Positions 8,863-17,510 of a stretch of 64,000 nucleotides of DNA are shown one piece after another. Below the pieces are notes generated by a model, which worked only from the letters and a program-made list of their open reading frames with translations, ran no database searches and had not been told where the DNA came from. This DNA comes from Lactococcus formosensis (GTDB taxonomy: Bacteria; Bacillota; Bacilli; Lactobacillales; Streptococcaceae), in contig NZ_BOVP01000001.1 in NCBI RefSeq assembly GCF_018403745.1, positions 1-64,000 on the forward strand, written 5' to 3'. Each line of letters begins with the position of its first letter. The stretch's first letter is position 1. The translations under genes were made by a program, and so were the position numbers.

Positions 8863-9294
8863 TTATAGTTTGGCAAGCACTTTATCAACAAAAGCATCCA
8901 CTTCATTGATTTGCTCTTTTGTTAAATCACCACCAGCAGGAGCGAAAAACGTCATTCCTTGCATATTTAAATGCAAATCAAAAGATTCTTCATGAACTTT
9001 AATACCTTTGTCTTTCGCTGCTGCAGTAATTTTTTTAATTGCCGATTCTAAGTGACCAGAAGTAGAAAAAGCAACAATCTGTTTGATTTTCCCACTGTCC
9101 AAAGCAGCCAAGTATTCCTTCATATCTTTTGTTACAGAAGCAAACCAAACACCTGCTCCAAGGAATAAGACATCCACTTCTTCTTCTAACGGTTCCGAGA
9201 TTCGTTCTGCTTTCACATCAATTTTTTTCGCAATTTCATCAGCAACTGCACGGGTATTTCCACCACGTGAAGCATATCTTACTGCATATTTCAT
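8863..9294 (-). CDS. Flavodoxin-fold protein
   Basis: 143-aa cytoplasmic protein with a flavodoxin-like fold. The N-terminal YASRGGNTRAVADEIA is a variant FMN phosphate-binding loop, followed by LFLGAGVWFASV and a central AFSTSGH strand-loop. It probably carries FMN and moves electrons or acts as a small quinone/nitro reductase, but the partner cannot be told. An AAAGGAGG ribosome site precedes the ATG. It is a single gene with its own terminator. Confidence 0.7.
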   Translation of the reverse strand: MKYAVRYASRGGNTRAVADEIAKKIDVKAERISEPLEEEVDVLFLGAGVWFASVTKDMKEYLAALDSGKIKQIVAFSTSGHLESAIKKITAAAKDKGIKVHEESFDLHLNMQGMTFFAPAGGDLTKEQINEVDAFVDKVLAKL

Positions 9295-9410
9295 TTTAAT
9301 AATTCCTCCTTTGTTCCTTCACTTATAGACTATCATATTTTGTGAAGTATGTGAAATTTCTAGCTTATAAATTTTTGAAATACCCTTGGTATTAATAGGT
9401 TTTTTAAAGT

Positions 9411-9439
9411 AAAAAAGCTTTTCCATTGAAAAGCTTTTT
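9411..9439. terminator. Terminator after rodA
   Basis: Twelve-base-pair stem AAAAAGCTTTTC/GAAAAGCTTTTT with a 4-nt loop, overlapping the end of the rodA gene. Confidence 0.85.
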
Positions 9440-10751
9440 ATTTGTTTATTCTCCGTCTTCCCTTTGGCTTCACCCTTTTATAGGATGAACGAGACAGACG
9501 TGCTCGTTTATGTTCTAATTTTTTTCTACCTGCTTCACGAACTAATACAAACTCAGGCAATTGATTATATTTCATGGAAAGTACGAGCCCTAAACCAATA
9601 ATATTACTGATCAATGCCGAACCACCTTGCGAAATGAACGGTAAAGGAATACCAGTCAATGGTACTAAGCCAATCGCTGCTCCAATATTTTCAAAGACGT
9701 GGAATAAAATCATCATGATAATTCCCGTTGATATAAAGATATAGAACTGATTATTAGACTGGAAAGTCACGCGAATCATACGGTAAATCAAGATAAAGTA
9801 AAGTAAAATTACGAAAGTTGCACCGACAAAACCAAAATCTTCTCCGATAACGGTAAAAATCATATCTGATTCACGGACAGGTACATTAACATTTGCCACC
9901 CCAAATCCATGTCCGAAGAGACCGCCTACTCCAATGGCAATCAATGCACGAGATTGTTGAAGTGAAAAGGTCTGTGTATACTCAAAGGGATGTAGCCAAG
10001 CTAAGAAACGATTGATCTGATATTGGCTGAAAACAGTCCCCAAAAGTTCTTGTCCCTTAGGATTCATAACCATGGCCACAACTCCTACTGCCACAAGGAT
10101 AGCAACAAGAAGGACGGGCAAGATAATTTTCCAAGATACACCTGAAACGAGAATGATTCCCGCTGCAATCACAAGGAAAACCATGAAGGTACCAAAGTCC
10201 TTTTGCAAAGCGGCAAGAATGGCAATGGGCACAGTAGCCAAGGCAATTTTTCCAATCAGGATAAAATCATCTTTAAGATAACGTTTTTTCAGTTTGTTTT
10301 GAAAAGAAACCACAACCCTTGCTAAAAATAATATATAGGCTATTTTCATCAGCTCGGAGGGTTGAAAAAGATTGGTGTTATGAAAGGCCACCCAGTTCTT
10401 CGAACCCGTGAGCTCATACATGGAAGGACTGTAGAAGAATATGGGCAGTACCATCAGAACCAGCCCAATGCCATACAGAACCGGTGTGAGGTTCCAAAGC
10501 AGCCTCGAGTCCATATGCATAACAATTAAAGCTAAGATAACTCCAACAATAATCCAGGTTCCTTGTTGACCTACCATCTTAACAGCTTGCGCTGGATAGT
10601 CATGACTTACAGCAACCCAAATGGCGTAAAGACCGATAACTGTTAAAAGAAAAGCCGGCAGGATGAGCGCATAGTCAATACGACTATCAAAAGTTAGCTT
10701 ATTTTTAGGCTGCTTTTTCTTTTTATTGATTGTATTTGTTTTATTATTCAA
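9438..10751 (-). CDS. rodA: RodA-type SEDS peptidoglycan glycosyltransferase
   Basis: SEDS-family membrane protein of 437 aa with about ten transmembrane helices that polymerises glycan strands from lipid II, paired with a class B PBP. Diagnostic stretches are GSKNWVAF, FQPSELMKIAYILFLARV, LQKDFGTFMVFLVIAAG (with the Asp of KDFG) and the C-terminal PLTGIPLPFISQGGSALI. These fit RodA better than FtsW, though that split is not certain from sequence alone. N- and C-termini are strongly basic and cytoplasmic. The start is TTG at 10751, with a GGAG ribosome site 7 nt upstream; no ATG is suitably placed. A TATAAT element lies in the upstream gap near 10790. Confidence 0.85.
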   Translation of the reverse strand: MNNKTNTINKKKKQPKNKLTFDSRIDYALILPAFLLTVIGLYAIWVAVSHDYPAQAVKMVGQQGTWIIVGVILALIVMHMDSRLLWNLTPVLYGIGLVLMVLPIFFYSPSMYELTGSKNWVAFHNTNLFQPSELMKIAYILFLARVVVSFQNKLKKRYLKDDFILIGKIALATVPIAILAALQKDFGTFMVFLVIAAGIILVSGVSWKIILPVLLVAILVAVGVVAMVMNPKGQELLGTVFSQYQINRFLAWLHPFEYTQTFSLQQSRALIAIGVGGLFGHGFGVANVNVPVRESDMIFTVIGEDFGFVGATFVILLYFILIYRMIRVTFQSNNQFYIFISTGIIMMILFHVFENIGAAIGLVPLTGIPLPFISQGGSALISNIIGLGLVLSMKYNQLPEFVLVREAGRKKLEHKRARLSRSSYKRVKPKGRRRINK

Positions 10752-10804
10752 AATGAAGCTCCATCACTAGAAAGTCTATAGGCTCTATTATACATTATTT
10801 ATAT

Positions 10805-10834
10805 AAAAATGGTTGCTTTCGCAAAACCATTTTT
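10805..10834. terminator. Terminator after the TVP38-family gene
   Basis: AAAAATGGTT/AACCATTTTT stem between this gene and rodA; A and T runs occur on both sides. Confidence 0.8.
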
Positions 10835-10855
10835 GTTCGTTATTTAAAGTTCTAG

Positions 10856-11461
10856 TTAGAACAAATTTCCAAGTAAATTTCCACCGAAGATTAAAGCATA
10901 TGAATAGAATAAAATCGGCAGCGGCTTACATAAAATCATCACCCAGTTAAAGAATTTCCAACTCATACGAGTCTGACTTGCAATGAGAACCAAAGCGTCA
11001 TCAGGCGCGATTGGTGATAGAATTAAAAGCAGAAAAGCAATGTTAAATCTCTTTTGTCCTTTTTCGAGCCAAGCCATATACTTGTTGTAGGTTTTCTCTT
11101 TGACAAAGACCTGGACTAAGGACTGTCCATACTTTCGTCCAAGATGGAAAAGTATTACTGAGCCAACAACAATCCCGACATAATTGTAAACGAACCCCCA
11201 GAAAGGTCCAAATATTAAGACCCCTGCTGCAATTGTTAAGCCTCCCGGAATAATAGGAATAATTACTTGGATGATTTGCATACAGAAGAAAATTATCGGA
11301 CCAAGCAAAGCATGAGCTGTTACCAGACGTTTTAAAATTTCTTGATCTTGAAAAGCACCGAGATGCCAGAGGTAAACACTACCAACAATAGTAGCAATAA
11401 AACCCAAAATTGTAATCACGTTAAAAACTCGTTTGGTATATTTTAAGACATTGTTGTTCAT
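10856..11461 (-). CDS. TVP38/TMEM64 (DedA-like) membrane protein
   Basis: About 201-aa polytopic membrane protein of the SNARE-associated/TVP38 family, five to six helices. The family core is visible: QVIIPIIPGGLTIAAGVLIF, then FGPFWGFVYNYVGIVVGS and FHLGRKYG, and LSPIAPDD in the second half. DedA relatives are implicated in undecaprenyl-phosphate or phospholipid flipping; the role here is unknown. The ATG at 11461 has a GAGG ribosome site 5 nt upstream and is preferred over an in-frame GTG at 11467. It lies 17 bp after the S1-domain gene, probably co-transcribed. Confidence 0.78.
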   Translation of the reverse strand: MNNNVLKYTKRVFNVITILGFIATIVGSVYLWHLGAFQDQEILKRLVTAHALLGPIIFFCMQIIQVIIPIIPGGLTIAAGVLIFGPFWGFVYNYVGIVVGSVILFHLGRKYGQSLVQVFVKEKTYNKYMAWLEKGQKRFNIAFLLLILSPIAPDDALVLIASQTRMSWKFFNWVMILCKPLPILFYSYALIFGGNLLGNLF

Positions 11462-11478
11462 CTTCACCTCGTTTGGAT

Positions 11479-11874
11479 TTAGTTTGCTCTTTCTTTCAGA
11501 TATTTTTCGCCATCTTCAATCCAAAGTTCTCGTTTCTCGGCTAAGCTTTTAAAGCCAATTTTATTACGTGAATCTGTGAATCGTTTTTTACGATAAAAGT
11601 AATGATTTTGTGGATTTTCTTCGAGGCTACGAATTGATAGACTGACTTTACCATTGTACTCATCAATGTCTATAATCTGGGCTTTTACATGTTGCCCTAC
11701 TTTGATAACTTCTCGAATATTTTTGACGAAACCTGACTGAACTTCGGAAATATGGATTAAGCCCTTATGCTCAGTATTTTGACGATCCACAAACTTTACA
11801 AAAGCACCGTAATCCTGAAGCCCGATTATCTCAGCAGTGACTTTATCACCAATTTTTACAGATTTATCAATCAT
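11479..11874 (-). CDS. S1-domain RNA-binding protein (YugI/CvfD-like)
   Basis: 131-aa protein with one S1 domain at residues 1-75 (KIGDKVTAEIIGLQDYGAFV, GLIHISEV, GQHVKAQIIDID, GKVSLSIRSL) and a basic tail. Related streptococcal and bacillar proteins (CvfD, general stress protein 13) bind ribosomes or mRNA. Its ATG at 11874 is one nucleotide beyond the ppiB stop (TAAAATG), so translation is probably coupled to ppiB. A TTG start at 11895 would overlap ppiB and is less likely. Confidence 0.82.
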   Translation of the reverse strand: MIDKSVKIGDKVTAEIIGLQDYGAFVKFVDRQNTEHKGLIHISEVQSGFVKNIREVIKVGQHVKAQIIDIDEYNGKVSLSIRSLEENPQNHYFYRKKRFTDSRNKIGFKSLAEKRELWIEDGEKYLKERAN

Positions 11875-11875
11875 T

Positions 11876-12466
11876 TTATTTCTCGATAATTTCAATATTT
11901 TCGATGACTACATCGTCAACTGGACGATCTTGCATTCCAACACGTACAGCAGCAATTTTATCTAAAACTTCAAATGATTTTTCATCCACAAGTTGACCAA
12001 ATACTGTGTGACGTCCATCAAGATGCGGTGTACCGCCTTGAGTATAAACCTCAGCAACTTCTTCAGGCCAACCACCATCAATCAAGGCTGATTTTGGATA
12101 AGGAAGGTTTTGATTTTGAACGATGAAGAACTGGCTTCCGTTTGTGTTTGGTCCAGCATTTGCCATTGACAAGGCACCTCGAATGTTGAACACATCTTGT
12201 GAAAATTCATCTTCAAATTTTTCACCATAGATTGATTCGCCACCCATACCTGTACCTGTTGGATCGCCACCTTGAATCATAAAGTCTTTGATAATACGGT
12301 GGAAAATAATGCCATTGTAATAGCCTTTCTTGCTGAGTTCAACAAAGTTTTTTACTGTTTTTGGAGCGAGCTCGTCAAAGAGTTTCACAGTCATATCACC
12401 ATGGTTTGTACGAATGATTGCTGTTGTTCCATTATGTGCTTCAAGATTAAGTTGTGGGTAAGTCAT
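11876..12466 (-). CDS. ppiB: Cyclophilin-type peptidyl-prolyl isomerase
   Basis: 196-aa cyclophilin that speeds cis-trans isomerisation at proline and helps cytoplasmic protein folding. Core motifs: [19 protein letters not shown] (with the catalytic Arg of FHR), [19 protein letters not shown] and HTVFGQLV. No signal peptide is seen. The start at 12466 ([13 protein letters not shown]) gives normal length; an upstream in-frame ATG at 12517 would add 17 atypical residues. It is followed directly by the S1-domain gene. Confidence 0.92.
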   Translation of the reverse strand: MTYPQLNLEAHNGTTAIIRTNHGDMTVKLFDELAPKTVKNFVELSKKGYYNGIIFHRIIKDFMIQGGDPTGTGMGGESIYGEKFEDEFSQDVFNIRGALSMANAGPNTNGSQFFIVQNQNLPYPKSALIDGGWPEEVAEVYTQGGTPHLDGRHTVFGQLVDEKSFEVLDKIAAVRVGMQDRPVDDVVIENIEIIEK

Positions 12467-12527
12467 TTGTTTCTCTTTTCTAAATTTTATCAAAAATCTC
12501 GTAGATGAGACTTTCATTTTTGTAAGT

Positions 12528-13331
12528 TTAATCGATGAGTTGAAGTGCGCGCAAAGCCTTTAATACACCATCATTCTGTACTGTATCCGTGACATAGTCT
12601 GCTTTTTCCAGAATGAGAGGATGTGATATTTTCATAGCAACCGAAAGTCCGGCCAAATCAAAAAGCTCCTTATCATTAAGCTCATCACCAAAATTCATCA
12701 TATTTTCTGCCGAAAGCCCAAGATATTTTAGTACTTTCATACAACCATTAGCTTTACTACCAGAAACTGGAATAATGTCAGAAGAATTTGGATGCCAACG
12801 AACCATTCTTACTTTTTTAGATAAACGTTCAGGCAGGTGAAGCCTTTGATCATATTCAGATATCGTAAGCAGTTGAAAAACATCTTGCTCTTTGTAGTAA
12901 TCAGGTTTAACCTCAAGTATGCCATAATCAGCAGGAATAACTTGTTCAGTCAATCCTTCCCATTTAGAAGCTTTTAAGTTCTCGTTTCCTACAAAAAGAT
13001 ATTCAGCTCCTTCACTCTTTAGCCATGTCACTATTTCATCAACTGTCTCTTTGTCCAAAGGATTTTTGTAAATAATCTCCTGCGCCTGGTTTTGCACCAA
13101 AGCACCATTAATCGTTACAAAAAAATCAGGATTTAAATTGCGGATTTCAGGGAGAACATTATAGTAATTTCGTCCTGTCGCAATACCTGTTTTTATTCCT
13201 TTTTGGCGTAAAGTTTCAAAGATATAGGGTAAGCTTTCGGGGATATAGCCTGTTTTTAAGTCACGTAAAGTATCATCAATATCGAAAAAAATAATTTTGA
13301 TTTTTGAAGCTCTTTCGATTAAATCTTTCAT
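12528..13331 (-). CDS. HAD-superfamily Cof-type phosphatase
   Basis: 267-aa Cof/IIB-type haloacid dehalogenase hydrolase. Motif I is [10 protein letters not shown] (DxDxT), motif [10 protein letters not shown], motif III includes the Lys of SGSKANG, and motif IV is [13 protein letters not shown]. The C2 cap lies between about residues 85 and 190. It probably dephosphorylates a sugar phosphate or cofactor; the substrate is not predictable. No Shine-Dalgarno site precedes the ATG. Instead an extended -10 (TGT-TATAAT, 13338-13346) ends 6 nt upstream, implying a leaderless mRNA. Confidence 0.85.
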   Translation of the reverse strand: MKDLIERASKIKIIFFDIDDTLRDLKTGYIPESLPYIFETLRQKGIKTGIATGRNYYNVLPEIRNLNPDFFVTINGALVQNQAQEIIYKNPLDKETVDEIVTWLKSEGAEYLFVGNENLKASKWEGLTEQVIPADYGILEVKPDYYKEQDVFQLLTISEYDQRLHLPERLSKKVRMVRWHPNSSDIIPVSGSKANGCMKVLKYLGLSAENMMNFGDELNDKELFDLAGLSVAMKISHPLILEKADYVTDTVQNDGVLKALRALQLID

Positions 13332-13410
13332 GACTCTATTATAACAGATATAGACTATTTTCGCTATTGTACATACAATTAGGGCTTATGCTGCTTGCTT
13401 TAAAAGTTGT

Positions 13411-14046
13411 TTACTGATCAACTAGTTTATGCTGGATAGCATAAATTGTGGCTTGCGTACGATCATTTACTTCTAATTTATTGAAGATGTTAGAGACGTG
13501 AGTTTTGACTGTTTTAAGGCTGATAAAAAGTTGATCCGCGATCTCTTGATTAGAAAAACCTTGGGCTAATATTTTCAAAACTTCCATTTCTCTTTTTGAG
13601 AGATTATCATACAATTCAGGTTTACGGTATTTTTGCTGGTTAATTTTTTCTTTAACCGCACCCGATAAAACATCTTGCCCACTGGCGACTTTACGAATAG
13701 CACTGGCAATTTCGGCAGCCTGAGAGGTTTTAAGAATATAGCCTTTGGCCCCAGCGGCTAAAGCAGGAAAGACTTTTTCGTCATCTAAAAAGCTCGTCAA
13801 AATCAGAATTTTCTGTTCTGGCATTTCCGATAAGATTTTTTGGGTCGCACCTATACCATCTAAACGGTCCATAACCAGGTCCATTAGAATAACATCCGGT
13901 TTTAAGTTTTTTGCTTTAAGATAGCCTGATTCTCCATCAGCTGCCTCTCCTACTACTTCAATATCAGGCTGTATATTCATAAAGCTAGAGAGTCCTAAGC
14001 GGACCATTTGATGATCATCGACAATTAATAATTTTATTTTATCCAT
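13411..14046 (-). CDS. Cell-envelope stress response regulator (CesR/LiaR-type)
   Basis: NarL/LuxR-type response regulator of 211 aa. The receiver has the acidic pocket DDH, phosphoacceptor Asp in [10 protein letters not shown] (near residue 55) and the conserved Lys in GYILKTS. The C-terminal LuxR HTH (about 147-205) contains [15 protein letters not shown] and [19 protein letters not shown]. Being third in the liaF-liaS-liaR order, it corresponds to LiaR/VraR and to L. lactis CesR, which respond to lipid II-targeting antimicrobials. It is co-transcribed with its kinase (24-bp gap). Confidence 0.9.
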   Translation of the reverse strand: MDKIKLLIVDDHQMVRLGLSSFMNIQPDIEVVGEAADGESGYLKAKNLKPDVILMDLVMDRLDGIGATQKILSEMPEQKILILTSFLDDEKVFPALAAGAKGYILKTSQAAEIASAIRKVASGQDVLSGAVKEKINQQKYRKPELYDNLSKREMEVLKILAQGFSNQEIADQLFISLKTVKTHVSNIFNKLEVNDRTQATIYAIQHKLVDQ

Positions 14047-14070
14047 TTTTTCCTTTTAACTTTTAACTTT

Positions 14071-15051
14071 TTACTGACTCACTTGAGGAATGCGTATCTC
14101 AACACTTGTTCCTTGATTTGGTGCACTGATAATTTTAACATCACCACCGAGCAAAAGCGCGCGCTCTTTTATATTGACTAGACCATAGCTGGCTGATTTA
14201 CTGTCACGTGTGTCAAAGCCGACACCATCATCTGCTATTCTAAGAATAATGTTCTCATACTGTTCTTTAAGAACTACTTCAATATTATCAGCTTGGGAGT
14301 GACGTAAAGCATTACTCAGAATTTCCTGTGCCATACGGAAGAGATTGTCTTCGATGTTAGATGATGCTTGAATATCACTGAGCTTTACATTGATATTGGC
14401 TGATATCTTCGCCTGCAATTCATCTGTTAGAGAGTTTAAGCCTGCAGAAAGTGACTTGCCATCTAATTCAATAGGTCTTAAATGAAGCAATAAAGCCCGC
14501 ATCTCATTCTGTGCTTCATGTAAAATTTTTAAAACCAAACGTGTTTGTGTCAAAATTTGATCTTGTGTGAGATTAGAGTTTTCAGCTTCGCTGCCCGTTA
14601 CAGAAGAAAGAATCATCGTGGCAGCAAAAAGTTCTTGACTGACTGAGTCATGGAGTTCTCGCGAAATACGTTTTCTTTCCGTTTCCACAATTTCTGCTTT
14701 ATTGGCTGATTTTTGGCTTGAAAGTTCTTGCAGCTCGACAGACATCTCTTTTAAACGAAAATGAAGCGCCTTCAACTCCGGATGCTCAGGTTCTTGATTT
14801 TGGCTGACGCGCTGAATATCATCATAAAAGTCTCTCTTAATTTTACTGTTTTCCAGAAAGTTGAAAAATGTAAAAACCAAGGCTAACAAACCGGCTACAG
14901 AGAGAAAAATCCATATTCCATAAAAATTATTCGCAATTTCACCCATAATACTGGCTGTTGAAACGCCACTAGTGATCGAAAATAATAAAACATCTACCAA
15001 AACAATAATGATAAAGAGAACAGTGAAGGTTTTAATGATTGATTTCTTCAT
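14071..15051 (-). CDS. Cell-envelope stress sensor kinase (CesS/LiaS-type)
   Basis: 326-aa NarL-type intramembrane-sensing histidine kinase with two N-terminal helices (about 8-30 and 43-65) and almost no extracytoplasmic domain, as in LiaS/VraS/CesS. The HisKA_3 box reads ERKRISRELHDSVSQELFA with the phosphorylated His, followed by a HATPase domain (ADDGVGFD, YGLVNIKERALLLGG). It overlaps liaF by 4 bp and precedes the regulator gene. It probably detects damage at lipid II through LiaF. Confidence 0.9.
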   Translation of the reverse strand: MKKSIIKTFTVLFIIIVLVDVLLFSITSGVSTASIMGEIANNFYGIWIFLSVAGLLALVFTFFNFLENSKIKRDFYDDIQRVSQNQEPEHPELKALHFRLKEMSVELQELSSQKSANKAEIVETERKRISRELHDSVSQELFAATMILSSVTGSEAENSNLTQDQILTQTRLVLKILHEAQNEMRALLLHLRPIELDGKSLSAGLNSLTDELQAKISANINVKLSDIQASSNIEDNLFRMAQEILSNALRHSQADNIEVVLKEQYENIILRIADDGVGFDTRDSKSASYGLVNIKERALLLGGDVKIISAPNQGTSVEIRIPQVSQ

Positions 15052-15665
15052 CCTTTCACCACCTCAACATTTCCTGTTTCAACTTGTAGTTTAATCCGCA
15101 TCCGCTTTTCAGCGTCTTCCTTCATATCCGAAAAGTATCGGAAGTTTACAGGATTAATTTCAGTTTCTTCATCAAAAATCTTGACGATACCATTGTATAC
15201 GGTAATTTCTAAAGCTACCGCAACATCGTCTGGTACGATAATTTTAGTATTTCCTGCTGATTTCTTGATACTCAAGCTGTTTCCTTCAGGTCTAAAATTC
15301 ACATCATAGAGATCAATGACATCATTTCCATTGGATTTCGTGATATCTTCTGTATTATCAGCATAGGATTGGCTATAAGAAGAATTTGGCATCGTGTAAG
15401 CTTGTCTTTTCCAGAAGCTAATCCCAACCAGAAGAGGAAAAAGAAGCGCCAACCAAAACCATCCAGCTGTCAAGAGCATTACTGCAAAGAAAATCCAGAG
15501 TACTGCTGTGACAGGACGGAGAAAGGTTACTTTACGTGACAAGATACTAAATGATACGGCTAAAGCAAGCAATATAAGGAAGTACGGTGATTTTAGAATA
15601 TGAAAAAGCAAAGCAACTACGATACAAAGCTCTATAACAATAAATGTTTTTATCCGTCTATTCAT
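15048..15665 (-). CDS. LiaF/YvqF-like membrane regulator
   Basis: 205-aa protein with about four N-terminal transmembrane segments (to about residue 85) and a C-terminal beta-rich LiaF domain (about 130-205, LSIKKSAGNTKIIVPDDVAV). LiaF proteins hold the LiaS-type kinase inactive until the envelope is stressed. First gene of the three-gene operon. Immediately before the ATG is TGG-TAGAAT-AGAGGT-ATG: an extended -10 only 6 nt from the start codon. The AGAGGT abuts the ATG and is too close to act as a ribosome site, so the operon mRNA may be leaderless. Confidence 0.82.
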   Translation of the reverse strand: MNRRIKTFIVIELCIVVALLFHILKSPYFLILLALAVSFSILSRKVTFLRPVTAVLWIFFAVMLLTAGWFWLALLFPLLVGISFWKRQAYTMPNSSYSQSYADNTEDITKSNGNDVIDLYDVNFRPEGNSLSIKKSAGNTKIIVPDDVAVALEITVYNGIVKIFDEETEINPVNFRYFSDMKEDAEKRMRIKLQVETGNVEVVKG

Positions 15666-15805
15666 ACCTCTATTCTACCAAAAAAAGGCCACTCTCTGCT
15701 CGGTCTTTGGTCTTATTTTACAATTTTTCATTCACGATTCTCTAAAGTGATACGCTAAGAAAGACCATGCTCCTTGGCACCCATTCCTTAATTTTTTTCA
15801 TTTCT

Positions 15806-15834
15806 TTGACTCTATCAAATGAAAGCGCTACAAT
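15806..15834 (+). promoter_or_regulatory. Promoter of the 15858 gene
   Basis: TTGACT (15806-15811), 17-bp spacer, TACAAT (15829-15834), with an AAAGGAG ribosome site before the ATG at 15858. Confidence 0.75.
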
Positions 15835-15857
15835 AATAAATACAGAAAGGAGATTTT

Positions 15858-16151
15858 ATGGTCCCACAATTAATCAAAGCCGAATTAATGCCAAATCTTC
15901 GTCTAAAATTAACTTTTAGCAATAATGAAATTCGGTTCCTTGGAACAAGACGTTCCAAAGATTTCATTAATGAAAACAATATCTTAAAAAACATGCTTGT
16001 CGCATGGGGAGCTAGTCTATCATCACTTGCAGGCCCTGAGCAGAAACTAGAAATAAACAAGGATGGAAGTTTAACAGTAGAAAGGCATACGTTATCGGCG
16101 GAGGAACTTTATCGGTTAAGTGTAGCGAATCTTTCGGAACTCACCCTTTGA
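15858..16151 (+). CDS. Small hypothetical protein (possibly DUF2442-like)
   Basis: 97-aa protein without signal peptide or membrane helix. The start (VPQLIKAELMPNLRLKLTFSNN) resembles DUF2442-type small proteins, whose N-terminus is a short beta motif describing a residue-poor, antitoxin-like fold; this likeness is weak. It has its own good promoter, ribosome site (AAAGGAG) and terminator, so it is a real monocistronic gene. Function unknown. It is the last intact core-like gene before the accessory region. Confidence 0.55.
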   Translation: MVPQLIKAELMPNLRLKLTFSNNEIRFLGTRRSKDFINENNILKNMLVAWGASLSSLAGPEQKLEINKDGSLTVERHTLSAEELYRLSVANLSELTL

Positions 16152-16184
16152 TAAATAAGCTTACTTTAGAACCGTTTTCTCAAT

Positions 16185-16216
16185 AAACTTCTGCTCGTTA
16201 CAGGCAGGAGTTTTTT
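16185..16216 (+). terminator. Terminator after the 15858 gene
   Basis: AAACTTCTGC/GCAGGAGTTT stem (one G-U pair) then six Ts. Downstream 16217-16490 is AT-rich with no recognisable feature. Confidence 0.8.
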
Positions 16217-16491
16217 ACTGAACTTAGAATTGATACTCACCATATCTGTATGATTTAAAAATATAATATATGGTTCCATATTACGAAATTTATTGAATTT
16301 TCATTTGAAAACCTGCTTCTGAAAAATATCGTCTATCATCTAATAAAATTTTTGATATTAAATTATTTATTTGCTGAAATAATTGAGAAACGCCTTCTGT
16401 CTATATTTCCTCGAGTTATACATATATCTCTCTTACAATTTTACAATATTTTTAGTAATAATAATTCAACTCCAACTTAATCTTTCCTTAA

Positions 16492-16520
16492 TTGTTATTA
16501 AAAACACAAAGTATTATAAT
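16492..16520 (+). promoter_or_regulatory. Promoter of the decayed bacteriocin operon
   Basis: TTGTTA (16492-16497), 17 bp, TATAAT (16515-16520). It precedes a GGAG ribosome site (16561-16564) and can still transcribe the immunity genes. Confidence 0.6.
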
Positions 16521-16560
16521 ATAATCATCTAAATAAAAATGTTTGAATATTTTATAAAAC

Positions 16561-16814
16561 GGAGAAAAAATAGGAAAAAACAAAAATTATACAGTACTTC
16601 CAAACAAATTCCTCAAAAATTGATAAGGGAGAATCTCCTTTAATAAACATACCTAACAGTTATTTAACGAGAATAATGGAAAGTATGTTTACCAATTTAC
16701 AAAGAGCTCCGCTAGTATAGGATTTGGATTATCCCCAATATCTGAGGACAGTGGTGATGGTTTTGGTCCTAACACTCTTCTCGATAGAAACGAGGTATTT
16801 CATGTTTACTTCTA
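16561..16814 (+). pseudogene. Garvicin Q-like class II bacteriocin precursor, broken
   Basis: Three frames join into one bacteriocin-like precursor. Frame A (from ATA at 16570, 5 nt after GGAG): GKNKNYTVLPNKFLKN then TGA, a typical double-glycine-type leader. Frame B (16622-16675): DKGESPLINIPNSYLTRI, where KG stands in the place of the Gly-Gly cleavage site. Frame C (16675-16814): NGKYVYQFTKSSAS, then IGFGLSPISEDSGDGFGPN. Mature garvicin Q (from memory) contains GYLTRVNGKYVYRVTK and ends SAGAGFGPQH, so YLTR, NGKYVY, TK and GFGP match in order. Defects: ATG to ATA start, a frameshift just before the cleavage site, a second between YLTR and NGKYVY, and a run-on C-terminus. The product is therefore not made. 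The family targets the mannose PTS. Confidence 0.75.
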
Positions 16815-17116
16815 AAAAATTTAAACAAAATGAGCAAGATTTTTTAAACTTATTATATGATTTTATTTTGAGTGAAAATATCACTGCTAGGGAAAGAAAA
16901 ATTGGATTACTAGCTAAAAAAGATGTGGAAAAGGGAAAGTACTTACTTGTAGTTATAAATAGAGTATCTTCAAGTATGCAAAAAGAAGCAATGAAAAATG
17001 GTTTATCTAGTGAGGCTTCTTCGTTCTATAAAAAACTTGGTCCTATTATTACAAGTATTGCCCCAATCGGTTTAAATAGAGGTTCTATGTTGTTTAACAA
17101 TAGTTATTTAGACTGA
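16802..17116 (+). CDS. LciA-like bacteriocin immunity protein
   Basis: 104-aa cytoplasmic, mostly helical protein. Aligned by eye with lactococcin A immunity protein LciA: ITARERKIGLLAKK..EYLL-like spacing, then a VINRV...A...GLSSEASSFYKKL segment that matches LciA's ALTPLAINRTL..LSELYKFI pattern. Immunity proteins of this kind bind the mannose-PTS receptor complex and protect the cell. The ATG at 16802 has a GAGG ribosome site 6 nt upstream; a longer in-frame reading from 16724 runs through the bacteriocin remnant and is rejected. It sits directly after the broken garvicin Q-like gene and overlaps its last frame by 13 bp. Confidence 0.65.
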   Translation: MFTSKKFKQNEQDFLNLLYDFILSENITARERKIGLLAKKDVEKGKYLLVVINRVSSSMQKEAMKNGLSSEASSFYKKLGPIITSIAPIGLNRGSMLFNNSYLD

Positions 17117-17155
17117 TAATGTTACAAGCTAGCCAATATGATGGGAGAGAAACAA

Positions 17156-17455
17156 GTGTTTAATAAACAAAAAACAAATGACTTTAAAGATTTAGAACGG
17201 GAAGTTTTAAGTGAACTAAAAGATATTATTGAAAACTCTGCGACCACTAACTTTGAAAAAGAGAAGGTTTCCATCGCAGTTGATTTAATTGAAAAAGGAG
17301 TCTCTCTATCAAATGTGCTTAGACGTCTCCAAATTACATTTGTTGGAAAAACTCAAAGTCCGGCTTTAAAAATATTTAATAAAAAAATATCTCATTATCT
17401 CAGAGAAAGTCAAATCTTCGGCACTGCTTTTATGGGCTCTGCAACTTCTCTATAG
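17156..17455 (+). CDS. Second bacteriocin immunity-like protein
   Basis: 99-aa helical protein. Residues such as VSIAVDLIEKGVSLSNVLRRL and SPALKIFNKKISHYL follow the spacing of the LciA/EntA-type immunity helices. I choose the GTG at 17156 because GGGAGAG lies 6 nt before it; the ATGs at 17138 and 17141 have no ribosome site and would include that Shine-Dalgarno as codons. It lies 39 bp after the first immunity-like gene and is probably read from the same promoter. No partner bacteriocin is intact in the window. Confidence 0.55.
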   Translation: MFNKQKTNDFKDLEREVLSELKDIIENSATTNFEKEKVSIAVDLIEKGVSLSNVLRRLQITFVGKTQSPALKIFNKKISHYLRESQIFGTAFMGSATSL

Positions 17456-17510
17456 ATTAAATCTAAACATATAAAATAAAAATGTTTTTAAATTTAAAAA
17501 AGAGAAAAAT

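Noticed and set aside
15821..15834. cre-like TGAAAGCGCTACAA at the 15858 promoter
   Set aside because: One base short in the right half of the consensus; it overlaps the -10 and is more simply read as promoter sequence.
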